From NCBI GenBank assembly GCA_964017195.1, contig OZ024898.1:11307130-11371129 (forward strand): DNA of 64,000 nucleotides, read 5' to 3'. The notes under the pieces were generated by a model. That model had not been told where the DNA came from. It searched no databases and was given only the letters and a program-made list of their open reading frames with translations. The position numbers and the translations under genes were made by a program. Each line of letters opens with the position of its first letter. Within the stretch, counting starts at the first letter, position 1. This DNA is from Siderastrea radians. Its lineage: Eukaryota > Cnidaria > Anthozoa > Scleractinia > Rhizangiidae. Positions 1 to 9,883 of this stretch are shown piece by piece.

Positions 1-174
1 TGCTGCTTGGGCTGCTTGGGCGAGCTGCCTCCTTTTCCTCCTTTCCTCCAACAGCGCTTCCCCAAACTCCCGGATGTCTTCATCGTCGAGCACCCACTCC
101 TTCACCTCATTTAAAATTTCGTCCACTTCAAACTTCTCAAACTTGTTCAACAGCTTCTCTAGACTAGACTCCAT
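1..174 (-). CDS. Unidentified partial ORF, divergent from the polymerase
   Basis: An open frame of 58 codons begins with ATG at 174 and runs off the left edge in frame. The protein starts MESSLEKLLNKFEKF and is rich in Glu, Lys and Leu. It ends at the window edge in a basic stretch (EERRKRRQ) followed by Ala/Gln, so it looks helical and possibly coiled-coil. A TATA box lies about 32 bp upstream. The head-to-head layout with the polymerase is what one expects of a compact Maverick/adintovirus-type genome. I do not recognise the family; it could be any of the late or accessory genes of such elements. The start is chosen because it is the first ATG after the TATA box. Confidence 0.5.
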   Translation of the reverse strand, partial: MESSLEKLLNKFEKFEVDEILNEVKEWVLDDEDIREFGEALLEERRKRRQLAQAAQAA

Positions 175-205
175 CTTGAGATGACTCCGCCGGCGATTCG
201 ATTTC

Positions 206-214
206 TTTTATAGG
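206..214 (-). promoter_or_regulatory. TATA box of the leftward ORF
   Basis: Read on the minus strand this is CTATAAAAG, a strong TATA match placed 32 bp before the ATG at 174. This implies a very short leader. It mirrors the TATA box of the polymerase about 140 bp away, so the 175-394 interval acts as a divergent promoter (inference from spacing). Confidence 0.55.
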
Positions 215-253
215 GACTTATTCGTTCCCGTGATGCCCCATGGACCCTAATTA

Positions 254-297
254 GAGAGGGGGGAGGGGGGTCCCCCCACCCCGTCCCACCCCTCCCT
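254..297. promoter_or_regulatory. G-tract/C-tract segment between divergent promoters
   Basis: A purine run with G tracts passes directly into a pyrimidine run with C tracts. It includes GGGGGGTCCCCCC at 265-277, a perfect inverted repeat. It sits between the two TATA boxes. Such tracts can bind zinc-finger factors or fold unusually, but its role here is unknown. Confidence 0.4.
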
Positions 298-350
298 AGG
301 GCACCCTATTTAGTGATTGGCTCCTTCCCCTCCCACGTGACATTTTGATT

Positions 351-360
351 CTCTATAAAA
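351..360 (+). promoter_or_regulatory. TATA box of the polymerase gene
   Basis: CTATAAAA at about 353-360 lies 35-40 bp before the ATG at 395, leaving a leader of roughly 10 nt. The motif and distance support RNA polymerase II core promoter use. Confidence 0.6.
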
Positions 361-394
361 AACGAACCCCGAGCTCCAGTCAGTTCATCTGATC

Positions 395-3300
395 ATGTCC
401 TCACAAGAAGACGACGATGTGGCGGGGCCAAGTGGCCTCGCCCACCATGAGGTTTTAGCCATGCTCGGATTAGATATGTCGGATACAGAGCCAGAAGAAG
501 AAGAGACAACACATTCCTGTGTGGGACCTTTAATTTGCCTCGACAACATGACGGACAGTGACGACGCCGTTTGTGAAGAGGCCTTAAACCAATGGCAACA
601 AAGCGGGGGTGGATTGGATCCCTCCGTTACCTTCCAATTTGACTTAGAACCTTTTGTGAATCGGAAGAGTGAACGCATGGGGGTACAAGAACGTCATTTC
701 AAGACCCAGTTACGTCAAAGGGGGAACTTGCTTCCAGGCCAAAATATAACCCATGCTCTCCAAGAGGGATTACGTCGAGCCGTCCATCAAGTGTTAACCA
801 CCACGCCTGACCTCCACGATCAAGATCGACTCTACTTTACCATCGCCTCCGATCGCCTGCACAATAATTTTCAGGGATGGGGATTACGGGCAGGGGAATG
901 GCGTCGAGACACAGAACGGGTGGAAGCTCTGTTCCAACGTTTAGCCCAAGCCCTCAACAGCAACGAACAATTTGAAATGGACGATTCCTTTCAAGTGTCC
1001 ATCACGCAAGTTCATCATGCGCCTCAAGGTACCGGCAAACCCCGTCGTGGGAAACCAGGGCATCCCACCATGGCCATGTTAACGGCGAAGAAAAACTCGG
1101 TCATCCGCATTCAAAATGATGATGAGCTCTGTTGCGCCAGAGCCCTTGTGGTCGCCAAAGCTCGCGTGGACCAGCACCCGAAACAGAAAGCCATTCGGAA
1201 GGGAGAGGGTCCACTGCAAAGACGTTTTGCTTGGGACCTCCAGAATGAAGCCCAGGTACCCTTCGGTCCCTGTGGGTATGATGCCTTGACCCAATTCAGT
1301 CAAGCTCCCTCCCTCAGAGGTTACCAGATCCTGTTGGTCGATGCGCAGCGATCGTTTCACATCACGACGTTTGGACCCCCACGAGACAAACAACTGATCC
1401 TGTTGCACAACCAAGACCATTATGATGTCATCACCAAATTGCCAGGATTTTTCGGGTCCAGTTATGTGTGTGCGGATTGTTGGAAACCCTATGACCATGA
1501 GGAACGGCATCGATGCACCAAGACCAAGGTGTGTGGAGCCTGTCGACAGAAAGATTGCCCCGACTTTCAATATGCGTACCCCCGACACCTGAAAGCCACT
1601 CAACGTTGCGGGTCGTGTCATCGCGACTTTTTTGGACCCGCGTGTAAGGAAGCCCATGCCAGCAAGACCCATGCGGGCAAACCCATCACGGGCCTTCAGA
1701 CCTCCTCCGTGTGCTCTCAACGATACCGATGCCCTGACTGTTATCAACAAAATGTGGGCTTGTCCCGCATTCAACGTCACCGTTGTTTCCACATAGACTG
1801 CCCGTCTTGTCATCAGTACGTTAACGCCGAGGACCACCGTTGTTTCATACAAAAAGCCCCCAAACCTCAAGACCAAAAGAAGAAGAGAAAGAGGACCCGT
1901 CAAAAAGGTCCTCGCGCCAAACGAGGTGCCGCCGCCGCCGCCGCCGCCGCCGCCGCGGAACCCCCTGCCTCCTCTTCCGAGGACGAGGATGACCTGCCAC
2001 CCTTACACGTCTTCTTTGATATCGAAGCCATGCAACCCCAGGAAAAACACCTTGCCAATCTGGTCGTGGCCGAAACCGAAGACAACGATGAACCCAAGCC
2101 TTTCCCAGGTCTCACTTGTATCCGTGACTTTCTGGAATGGCTGGATACCTTGACGCTCCACGATACCCGTCAAGTCAATGTCATCGCTCATAACTTCCAG
2201 GGGTACGACGGCTTCTTTATCATCCAAGAATACTATGGGGACAACCGCATCGTCCAACAACTCCGCAACGGATGTAAACTCTTAGAAATTAAACATGACC
2301 GCATCCGGTTCATCGATTCGATGAGTTTCTTCCAGATGCCCCTCTCCGCCTTTCCCAAAACCTTTGGCTTGACCGAACTCTGCAAAGGGTACTTCCCCCA
2401 CAAGTTCAACATACCTGACCATCAACAGTACGTGGGCATCCTCCCCTCACGCGATTACTACATGCCCGAGACCATGACACTCGAAGGAAGACAAGCCTTT
2501 GAAACCTGGCATCAACAACAACGCGACCAGGGTGTGGTGTTTCATTTTCAACAAGAGTTATTGGCCTATTGTCAATCGGATGTACGTCTCTTGAAACAAG
2601 GATGTCTGACTTTCAAACGCCTGTTTGAAGACTTGACCGGCTTCAATCCCTTTGATCACGTCACCATTGCCTCGGCTTGTAATCGAGATTTACGTATGAA
2701 CCGGATGATCCCCAACAGTATTGCCAGTGAACCCGCCGGTCCGAAGGGGTGGAGAGACAACAACATCAACCACTCCCTCCCAGCCATTCAATGGTTAACC
2801 TGGTGCGATCACCAACTACGTCAACGCGCCCTCCAAGATCTTACCCCCGCTGATCTACTGGCCAATGCCCATCCAAACCCACAGTACATTCAACATGCCC
2901 GAAATCAAGGCGAGTATAAGATCCCCGGGACCAACATTCATGTGGATGGTTATTGTCCCGACACCCACACCGTCTACGAATTTCAAGGCTGTTTCACCCA
3001 CGGATGCCCGACCTGTTATCCTCATCGCTACGAAAAACATCCCCGCAACCATGATCGGACCATGCAGGACGTCTATGACGTCACCCAAGACAAAGTCCAA
3101 AAACTTACCGACCAAGGGTACAACGTCCTTCAAATGTGGGGATGTGAATGGGACCACCTCCGAGACACCCAACCAGAGATCGACGCCTTCGTCCGGGAAC
3201 TCAACTTCATCCAACCCCTTGAACCTCGAGAGGCTTTCTGTGGAGGTCGTACCAATGCTATCAAACTCTACCATCATATCACCCCTGGCCAAAAAATTCA

Positions 3301-4594
3301 CTACATCGATGTCACCTCCTTGTACCCGTGGGTCAACAAGAACTCTGTGTACCCCAAAGGACATCCAAAAATCATCTTCGCCCCAGGTCACACGGACATC
3401 CACCAGTACTTTGGGCTCATCCAATGCAAAATCCTGCCTCCCCGTGAATTGTACCATCCCGTACTGCCTTACCGTCATGGCGACAAACTACTCTTTCCCC
3501 TCTGTGCCCATTGTGTGAAAGAAGAAATGGACAAACCTCTTTTGGACAGATCCTATCATTGCCATCACTCCGACGAACAACGTGCCCTCACCAGTACCTG
3601 GTGCAGCCCGGAATTAGTCAAAGCCGTTGAATTGGGGTACCAAGTCCAATACATCTATGAAGCCTGGCATTTTCAAGAAACCTGTGAGGGTCTCTTCGCC
3701 GATTATGTCAACACCTGGTTGAAAATCAAACAAGAAGCCAGTGGGTGGCCTAAGGATGACATGACGGAACAAGAAAAACAAATTTACATCGAACAGTATT
3801 TCCTGCATGAAGGCATCCAGTTAGAGTACGACAAGATTGAATACAACCCGGGGTTGCGTACCCTAGCTAAACTCATGCTCAACTCCATGTGGGGCAAGTT
3901 TGGACAACGCCTCAACAAGACCCAAATTCAAGCCTTTCATGATCCACAGGCCTTTCATCGTTTCTTGGATAGTGATGTCTTGGACGTCCGTCACGTCTCC
4001 GTCATCAATGACGATATGGTGGAGGTGCACTACCAAAACCAAAAAGAGGACATCCGCGTTTCACCCAACCTCAACATTTTTGTGGCCTGCTTCACCACCT
4101 GCCATGCTCGGCTCAAACTCTATACCGCCCTGGAAGCCTTAGGGGAAAGAGTCCTCTACTTTGATACGGATTCCGTCATCTATTGGACAGAGCAGACTCA
4201 AGCAACCCCGGTCTTGGGCGATTACCTCGGCGACTTTACGAGTGAATTGGGCGACGACGACTACATTGTGGAATTCGTGTCGGGCGGCCCCAAGAACTAT
4301 GGCTACCAAACCAAGCTTGGTCACGTTGAATGCAAGGTGCGAGGGTTCCGACTCAACAGTGAAGGACACGCACAACTCAACTATGGCGTCATGCGTCAGA
4401 ATGTCCTCGACGAAATCCAGAAACCCCTCCTGAAACCCAGACAAACCCAAATCATCAAAACACACCAGATCGTCCGGGATCCCAAGCACTACCTACTGTA
4501 CACCTTCCCCCAGTACAAACAGTATCAGTTGGTCTACGACAAGAGAGTGGTAGATCCTGTCACCTTCCAGACCTACCCTTATGGATACCAGTGA
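395..4594 (+). CDS. Protein-primed family B DNA polymerase (Maverick/adintovirus type)
   Basis: Uninterrupted 1,399-codon ORF. The N-terminal third is poorly conserved and carries many CxxC and CxxH pairs at about residues 357-485, suggesting zinc binding. A basic KKKRKR stretch, a run of alanines near 512-521 and an acidic linker follow. The 3'-5' exonuclease motifs are present: DIE (D542, E544), NFQGYDG (N600, D605) and YCQSD (Y725, D729). Polymerase motifs follow: DVTSLYP (D972), LNSMWGKFG (near 1163) and DTDS (D1257, D1259). GGRTNA near 950 is typical of this family. Between exonuclease and palm is an inserted block with VDGY...YEFQGC (D851, E862) and CxxC/HGC pairs that resembles a Vsr-like PD-(D/E)XK nuclease fold (inference). 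All catalytic residues are present and no frameshift is seen, so the copy looks young or still active. Its role would be replicating the element from a protein-bound end. Base composition is clearly more GC-rich than the flanks. Confidence 0.93.
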   Translation: MSSQEDDDVAGPSGLAHHEVLAMLGLDMSDTEPEEEETTHSCVGPLICLDNMTDSDDAVCEEALNQWQQSGGGLDPSVTFQFDLEPFVNRKSERMGVQERHFKTQLRQRGNLLPGQNITHALQEGLRRAVHQVLTTTPDLHDQDRLYFTIASDRLHNNFQGWGLRAGEWRRDTERVEALFQRLAQALNSNEQFEMDDSFQVSITQVHHAPQGTGKPRRGKPGHPTMAMLTAKKNSVIRIQNDDELCCARALVVAKARVDQHPKQKAIRKGEGPLQRRFAWDLQNEAQVPFGPCGYDALTQFSQAPSLRGYQILLVDAQRSFHITTFGPPRDKQLILLHNQDHYDVITKLPGFFGSSYVCADCWKPYDHEERHRCTKTKVCGACRQKDCPDFQYAYPRHLKATQRCGSCHRDFFGPACKEAHASKTHAGKPITGLQTSSVCSQRYRCPDCYQQNVGLSRIQRHRCFHIDCPSCHQYVNAEDHRCFIQKAPKPQDQKKKRKRTRQKGPRAKRGAAAAAAAAAAEPPASSSEDEDDLPPLHVFFDIEAMQPQEKHLANLVVAETEDNDEPKPFPGLTCIRDFLEWLDTLTLHDTRQVNVIAHNFQGYDGFFIIQEYYGDNRIVQQLRNGCKLLEIKHDRIRFIDSMSFFQMPLSAFPKTFGLTELCKGYFPHKFNIPDHQQYVGILPSRDYYMPETMTLEGRQAFETWHQQQRDQGVVFHFQQELLAYCQSDVRLLKQGCLTFKRLFEDLTGFNPFDHVTIASACNRDLRMNRMIPNSIASEPAGPKGWRDNNINHSLPAIQWLTWCDHQLRQRALQDLTPADLLANAHPNPQYIQHARNQGEYKIPGTNIHVDGYCPDTHTVYEFQGCFTHGCPTCYPHRYEKHPRNHDRTMQDVYDVTQDKVQKLTDQGYNVLQMWGCEWDHLRDTQPEIDAFVRELNFIQPLEPREAFCGGRTNAIKLYHHITPGQKIHYIDVTSLYPWVNKNSVYPKGHPKIIFAPGHTDIHQYFGLIQCKILPPRELYHPVLPYRHGDKLLFPLCAHCVKEEMDKPLLDRSYHCHHSDEQRALTSTWCSPELVKAVELGYQVQYIYEAWHFQETCEGLFADYVNTWLKIKQEASGWPKDDMTEQEKQIYIEQYFLHEGIQLEYDKIEYNPGLRTLAKLMLNSMWGKFGQRLNKTQIQAFHDPQAFHRFLDSDVLDVRHVSVINDDMVEVHYQNQKEDIRVSPNLNIFVACFTTCHARLKLYTALEALGERVLYFDTDSVIYWTEQTQATPVLGDYLGDFTSELGDDDYIVEFVSGGPKNYGYQTKLGHVECKVRGFRLNSEGHAQLNYGVMRQNVLDEIQKPLLKPRQTQIIKTHQIVRDPKHYLLYTFPQYKQYQLVYDKRVVDPVTFQTYPYGYQ

Positions 4595-4650
4595 GAACTC
4601 TATTGAACATTAAGGAACACTCAGGAAAACGTTCTTGTAAAAACCAATTT

Positions 4651-4656
4651 AATAAA
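4651..4656 (+). terminator. Poly(A) signal of the polymerase gene
   Basis: AATAAA lies 57 bp after the stop codon and is followed by a T-rich and GT-containing stretch to about 4682. It is the only canonical signal close behind the ORF. Confidence 0.55.
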
Positions 4657-4785
4657 AAAATATTATTTTTATTTCGTGTTGTTTTCATATCAAATCCATC
4701 TATGGGCCATATATGGGTCACCCACGTTCAAGAAATTGGACTTTGGACTTTGAGCCCGCGTTTTCTCCGCGGTTTTCACCCACCT

Positions 4786-4980
4786 TGAGCCCACGATCCT
4801 TTTTTCCAACTGGTCAGCGGTTTCCCATCTCAAATCACGTGACTTCCGGTTCCATGAGCCCACGATCCATTTTTTCCACTGGTCAGCGGTTTCCCATCTC
4901 AAATCACGTGACTTCCGGTTCCCTGAGCCCGCCATCCTCTTTGGACCACTGGTCAGCGGTTTCCCATCCCACTTCCGGTG
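4786..4980. repeat. 69-bp tandem repeat array, about 2.8 units
   Basis: Units start at TGAGCCC in positions 4786, 4855 and 4924, exactly 69 bp apart; the last unit is shortened. A related TGAGCCC also begins at 4751. Each full unit contains TCAGCGG, TCACGTGA (an E-box palindrome) and CTTCCGGT (an ETS-type site). The array follows the polymerase and may belong to the terminal or subterminal repeat of the element. Confidence 0.75.
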
Positions 4981-4981
4981 A

Positions 4982-4999
4982 TGACGTCACTCGACCAAT
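4982..4999. promoter_or_regulatory. CRE palindrome and CCAAT box
   Basis: TGACGTCA at 4982-4989 is a perfect cAMP-response-element core, and CCAAT follows at 4995-4999. Together with the ETS and E-box motifs in the preceding repeats this looks like a host-type promoter or enhancer near the element end. Function is inferred from motifs only. Confidence 0.4.
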
Positions 5000-5058
5000 C
5001 AGGAGCCAGCATTACCGCCCAGATGGGCGCCCTTTACTACTGTTCTGGTAGAGCTGTC

Positions 5059-5545
5059 GGTCGCATTGATACACTTAATTCTGCCTTAACAGAACTCACT
5101 CATCGTTAATCTGATCTTTTGCAGTCAGATATAATGAATTACATCCAAATGGTCGTTACTGTCGCATGGTTTGTTTAAAGCAATCTGTGCGATAGCGACG
5201 ATAAAGTTCATTGCTTTTTACATAGCTATATAATTATATTCCAAATATAAAGTTTGTACTGTATTCTTCTTTGCCCTATCAAACCGAGCTACCGCTGACA
5301 ACAAAGGCTAATTCTCAGCTGCCTTGTTATTATTTACATCATTCAGAGGAATAATTAACATAAACATTTTTTTAAAGCAATCGAGGCGACAGGAACAATG
5401 AAGTCCCCCTTATAGATACTCTTCCTTTTGGAGTTTTCAATTGGAACTTGTTCGTTCAGTGACCCTACCACACCTTAACTCAACCGAACGAAATTTTATC
5501 CACAGAATTCCCTACAAAAGATAATGCGTGATCTCAAATACATAC
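5059..5545. other. Boundary region, no gene seen
   Basis: AT-rich sequence between the GC-rich element and the COR exon. I find no coding exon and could not fix the element end, because the partner terminal repeat lies outside the window. The missing 3' exon(s) of the Roco gene are not here. Confidence 0.5.
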
Positions 5546-6989
5546 CATAAAACGTCCTCACAATGATTGGAGGGAATGGAGTCAGCTGGGCCCTTAATGT
5601 GAAGTTTAATTACTGTTTTGTAGCAGACCAAAATGAGGAAATTGCCGTCTTGGTCGAGAGCAAATCGGGCTTCATTAGCGTGAAGGCTGTACTCATGTGT
5701 ACATTGAGGACGTGACAGCCATTTTCCAAAGAGCACAACAAGACGGCAAAAAAGCCCATCTGGTACATAATAAGTTTCGTCAAAAGTGAGGTAGATTGGT
5801 GAAGGGCCGCTACTGATCACCTGGTCCACTGTTTCTACTTCTTCTCTTCTTGCTGTCAGCATACATGGGACAAGAATGATTGAATCTTCAGTTTTAGTCG
5901 TCGGCCACGTGCAGATGAGGTTGAACTTTTCCATGAGGGAAATCAAGGAGTCTTTAATAGGATCAAGATTCTGATTTTTACACGCGTAATTAAGCAGCCG
6001 CCTTCGAAGAATTCCTTTTTCTCTCAAGTCTCTACGATCCTGTGAAAGCGACAATACCTCGTCATCATAAGGAGTCACTTTTACAATTTCACAGAGTACA
6101 TTGATAAGCCATTGGGGATCTAAGACAACCAGTTCGTCGTCGTCACCAGTACATTTATGGTAGACTATTGAACCACGGGCATGCAGAAAATGTAAAAGTT
6201 CATCAACGTCATCCTCGTTGTCAAATCTACAGTATCGCGATACAATCTCTTCATGGAAAATTTTCTTCTGGAGGTACTTCTTATCTTTCCAGGTCAACTT
6301 GCTAATTTCTTTCTCTACACGATGCCATTGCAAAGGGATTTCTTTCTTTGTGTGCGGCATTTTTTGGGCTAAATCAAGAATCGCGTTTCTCAATGTAACG
6401 ATTTTCTCCTGGTCTGTTGTCTTACCAGCCTTTGTGTTATCAACAGGTAAACACTTCACTATGTGCTCAGAGAACACCTTAAGTACCCTTGAGCATTTCT
6501 CTCTGACTATTTCAATTTCTCTGTTTGGTTCTACGCAGTCAGCATGAGTCCCCACAATTATTACGGGAGGGTGCGAGAATTCAGGTGACGACCCCTCATT
6601 TTGATGACTTAAAGAGTGTATCAAGTCCATCCACCTCAGTAAGTGATCTAAATTGGTGTCCTCACTCTCACGGGCTCTAGCAGTGTACTCTTTGTTTCTG
6701 AGATTTACTCGACACTCTGCTAGGGAGGTCAGTTTCTTTGTCAGATCAAAGACTAACAGATATATGTCCTCTGAGGACATAAAGATGGGATGTATGGCGC
6801 GATAGATGTCTTGTCCTGCAAAGTCCCAAATGACAGGCCAAATCCTGTCATCTTGATTAACTTCGTTCTCTTTCAGGTTTTCTTCTATAAGAAAGGCAGT
6901 TTCTTGTGGTATGGGGTCTTCGTCAAGGATCCTCTCTTGGCCTTCGTCCATTGGTGTAACACGAAACGGTCCCTGCTGTATTTGCTTCA
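5546..6989 (-). CDS. Exon 7: Roc GTPase C-terminal half plus COR domain
   Basis: The exon follows acceptor CCTTAG and ends before donor GTATGT, entering in phase 1 and leaving in phase 2 (481 codons). Near the start it carries WDFAGQD, the G3 (DxxG) motif of Roc, then the hydrophobic strand DIYLLVFDL, then VIIVGTHAD, the G4 motif. A CLPVDNTKAG segment is a candidate G5. From about residue 200 onward the sequence fits a COR domain, with helices followed by blocks such as VVLDPQWLINVLCEIV, YVPDGLFCRLVVLFG and LILVCYKTVIKLHIKG. COR normally mediates dimerisation and couples to the GTPase. The open frame continues 33 nt past the proposed donor to a stop, so a short alternative C-terminus is possible. 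Confidence 0.85.
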
Positions 6990-7848
6990 CTAAGGAAAAG
7001 CAAGAAAACGTTATTAAGCCACTTGACCCTACATTCGTGTGCCACTCGTTTCATGAACTGTATGAATTCTTACCATTTTAAAAAATAGTTTTCTATTAGG
7101 TAGAATGAGGGCGCGGTGGTGAAGGGCCCGAGCTCAAGTAACGTATCTTTTTTGCTGTTATTTTTGTTTAATAGGCAAAGTTGTATTTTCCCATAGCTTT
7201 TCCCTTTCGACCTTGAGTTGCTATACCATTCATACTTGGTGGAGCTATAAAAATAGCAGTAGTTTTGTTAATAATGATTGCAGATTCACCGAAGTTCAAC
7301 ATGAGTTCAACATTCCCTGATTTGCACGTGTTCACATCAGAGCAGGATTCCCGATTAGCTAGATAATGCTTCTCTTTGGAGACGTCATAAATGACGCATT
7401 TTTTAGAAAAAAAGGAACAAAGAAGTCGACACAAGAGAAGGCATGCAAAAGATACGAATCTTTAACCAGTTTTAGAGACAAACAGATACAGTGCAGGGCT
7501 AGCCCTCTTTCAAACAGAGCACTTTTAAGTGCTGATGCTTGATGCTGCAGTTGGTTAGACTGTTGCACAATTATCACCAGTTCATGATTCAAGTGCATTT
7601 GAAACCTAAACTTTTGTACGCATCCTTTGGAAACAGAACAACTTGATCTCAATACTGACTGAATAATAGTCGCAAACGTTTCCTGAGAAAAAAATAAGCA
7701 GGGCCCGTAATGTTGTCATGAGAACATCGCGAGAACAGCTAGCATAGTACCATTGCGAGAGTGATACCAAAACTTACTTTTACAACTTCCGCGCTAGTCT
7801 TAACTTCGTTATCCTGTTGACCATTCATCAAAGGGAGTAGCTACTTAC
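6990..7848 (-). other. Intron 6
   Basis: Intron between exons 6 and 7 (donor GTAAGT, acceptor CTTAG). No repeat family or exon recognised; only short unsupported ORFs are present. Confidence 0.5.
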
Positions 7849-7902
7849 CCTTTTCTTCCAAGCTGTCTTTCTGGATGTTTTCAGGGTGTGCACATTGGAG
7901 GC
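7849..7902 (-). CDS. Exon 6: 54-nt linker microexon
   Basis: The segment is bounded by CCTCCAG and a strong GTAAGT donor and is phase 1-1. It encodes LQCAHPENIQKDSLEEK plus split codons at each end. It joins the P-loop exon to the G3-containing exon without a stop. The acceptor has a weak pyrimidine tract, because a GATGTAG-type repetitive stretch (7925-7975) precedes it. The exon could be skipped alternatively without changing frame. Confidence 0.5.
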
Positions 7903-8552
7903 CTGGAGGTTTTTCGTCACCAGATGTAGATGAAGTTGAGTAGTTGATGTAGTTGAAGTTGATGTAGTTAAGAAAAGAAAAAACATATCAAATTAGTTGG
8001 ATTAGGGGCGTTCATTATAATGTTAACAACTTTACATTTAATCCAACTAAGAACTTGCTTTCTGGATGCTACGTGGATTCGAGTGCCCTAGTTTACGAAC
8101 GCAACAAATGATCTACAGAAAAGCTATATAGGCAAGCGTTTTCTAAATAAACAAAACAGTAATGTTGCGTATTAGTAGAACAGGTAGCACACCAACAGTG
8201 TGGAAGCGATAACGGAATTACTCGCGTGTTACAGCTGCCCAAAAATAACGGCTACTACCCCTTAGGCTTGCAATTCCCGCTCCTTTTGAAATGCTATGGT
8301 ATGTCGAAGAAACTTTCGTTATTTTTAGGGCCTTGTGTGTCAAGGACCCAACGAGGATTTCTGGGGTTCCTGCTGTTTAGAGTGATAGCTTTTTCGTCAC
8401 ACTAAGTAGGATTCATTATGTTGCGATAAAATTTTTAAAGAGAAATATTAGATGATGGAGGATTATGGAGCAAGGAGAGGATTAGTCGATCGGAGATAAA
8501 CGAAGTACACATTGCTACTACGGAAATAAACTAGAATATTGTCTTTGCTCAC
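7903..8552 (-). other. Intron 5
   Basis: A short degenerate repeat of TTGATGTAG-like units lies near 7925-7975. Nothing else recognisable. Confidence 0.45.
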
Positions 8553-8987
8553 CATGTTCCTTAGTCAATCTACTCTGCTGAAATGTTTTCTTGGACGCTA
8601 CTGTTGGGGTTCCTTGATCTCCCGTTTCATCAGTTTCCGTCAAACTTTCACTTGATAGTTCTGCACGTGTGCTGAGCAATTCCTTAGCGACCGTTGCCGA
8701 TATCGTGTGATCAAATACAGTTGTGTGCTCAAGATATGTGGGATTTCTCCAGGCATCACTACCAGCATTTTTCACAGGGGCAATCATTTGCACACCCTCA
8801 GTACTGGGCTCAGCGATATTAAACGGTTCACCCCTCAAAGATTTACTGAGGCTTGTTTTGCCAACACGGTCCTGACCAACCAGTAAAACCTTGACACGTT
8901 TATCATATGTCCTACCAGACGCTAGAGCTCTATGGTAGGCGGCAAGTGCTTTTTCGCCTCTAGCACGGACATAAGCGGGAACAAAAT
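8553..8987 (-). CDS. Exon 5: start of Roc GTPase with P-loop
   Basis: Phase 1-1 exon of 435 nt between acceptor ATTTCTAG and donor GTGAGC. It begins FVPAYVRARGEKALAAY, a helix that typically precedes Roc in invertebrate Roco proteins. VKVLLVGQDRVGKTSLSKSL follows, with an intact Walker A/G1 (GQDRVGKTS) near 8851-8877. EPSTEGVQ supplies a switch I threonine. A Ser/Thr/Glu-rich insert then separates switch I from G3 in the next long exon. The frame opens 5' of the acceptor only into intron sequence, so the in-frame ATG at 9036 is not taken as a start. Confidence 0.85.
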
Positions 8988-9148
8988 CTAGAAATATAAA
9001 GATATTTACGTTTTTTGAGTCAACATCTAGGAACAAAGCTATCTTAAAGCAAATTTTAATTAATGTTAAAAGAAAACTATAAAATATTGTTTAAGCTCAT
9101 CGACATAACAGCCGTAGTTACACGAGGCAACTTTAAATGAGGAGTTTA

Positions 9149-9880
9149 CCACCATTTTCACTACTACGCGACTTTTCTTTTCAAAACACCTCTGAGCACT
9201 TTGCAATACGCTTCCGTCAATCATACCTTATATGGAAAGTGTGTGATGTTACCGCAATTGAATTGAGCTCGAAGGAATAAAGATAGCGCCAAATTATCCC
9301 GTAAATTTGCGCTGGTGAGTCACATATTGACTAGTAAGAGGCTTTAGAGTCGATGATGTTGCAAGAATCGGTTGATCGCATGCCGACCATGATTCGTTTT
9401 CCCGTTGCATACTCTATCCACTCCTGAATTTCGTCCTCGTACACTTCGGGATATTGCCAGATTTAAACTCGTGGTGAATAACATGTCGTGTGCTATTTTC
9501 AGGTCAGAAAAGCTAGAATTATTACTTCACACTTTGGTTTAGCTTATTCGCGAGTTTAAACGCACGCTTACCATCCGCCGCATAGGATAATCCACCGAGC
9601 GGGTATTTAATTCTGAAGAAATGTCGAAATTTCTTTACAAATATCTACCAAACGTGAAGTATTCTTGCAACATCAACGACTCTAAAGCCTCTTACTTGTC
9701 AATATATGACTCACCAGCGCAAATTTACGGGATAATTTGGCGCCATCCTTATTCCTTCGAGCTCAATTCAATTGCGGTAACATCACACACTTCCCATATA
9801 AGGTATGATTGACGGAAGCGTATTGCAAAGCGCTCAGAGGTGTTTTGAAAAGAAAAGTCGCGTAGTAGTGAAAATGGTGG
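9149..9880. mobile_element. Foldback MITE with 220-bp inverted arms, TA-flanked
   Basis: Arms 9149-9368 and 9661-9880 are near-perfect reverse complements, starting CCACCATTTTCACTACTACG. TA occurs on both outer sides (9147-9148 and 9881-9882), as for Tc1/mariner-type insertions. The 292-bp centre has no convincing ORF. It lies in intron 4. Confidence 0.7.
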
Positions 9881-9883
9881 TAA

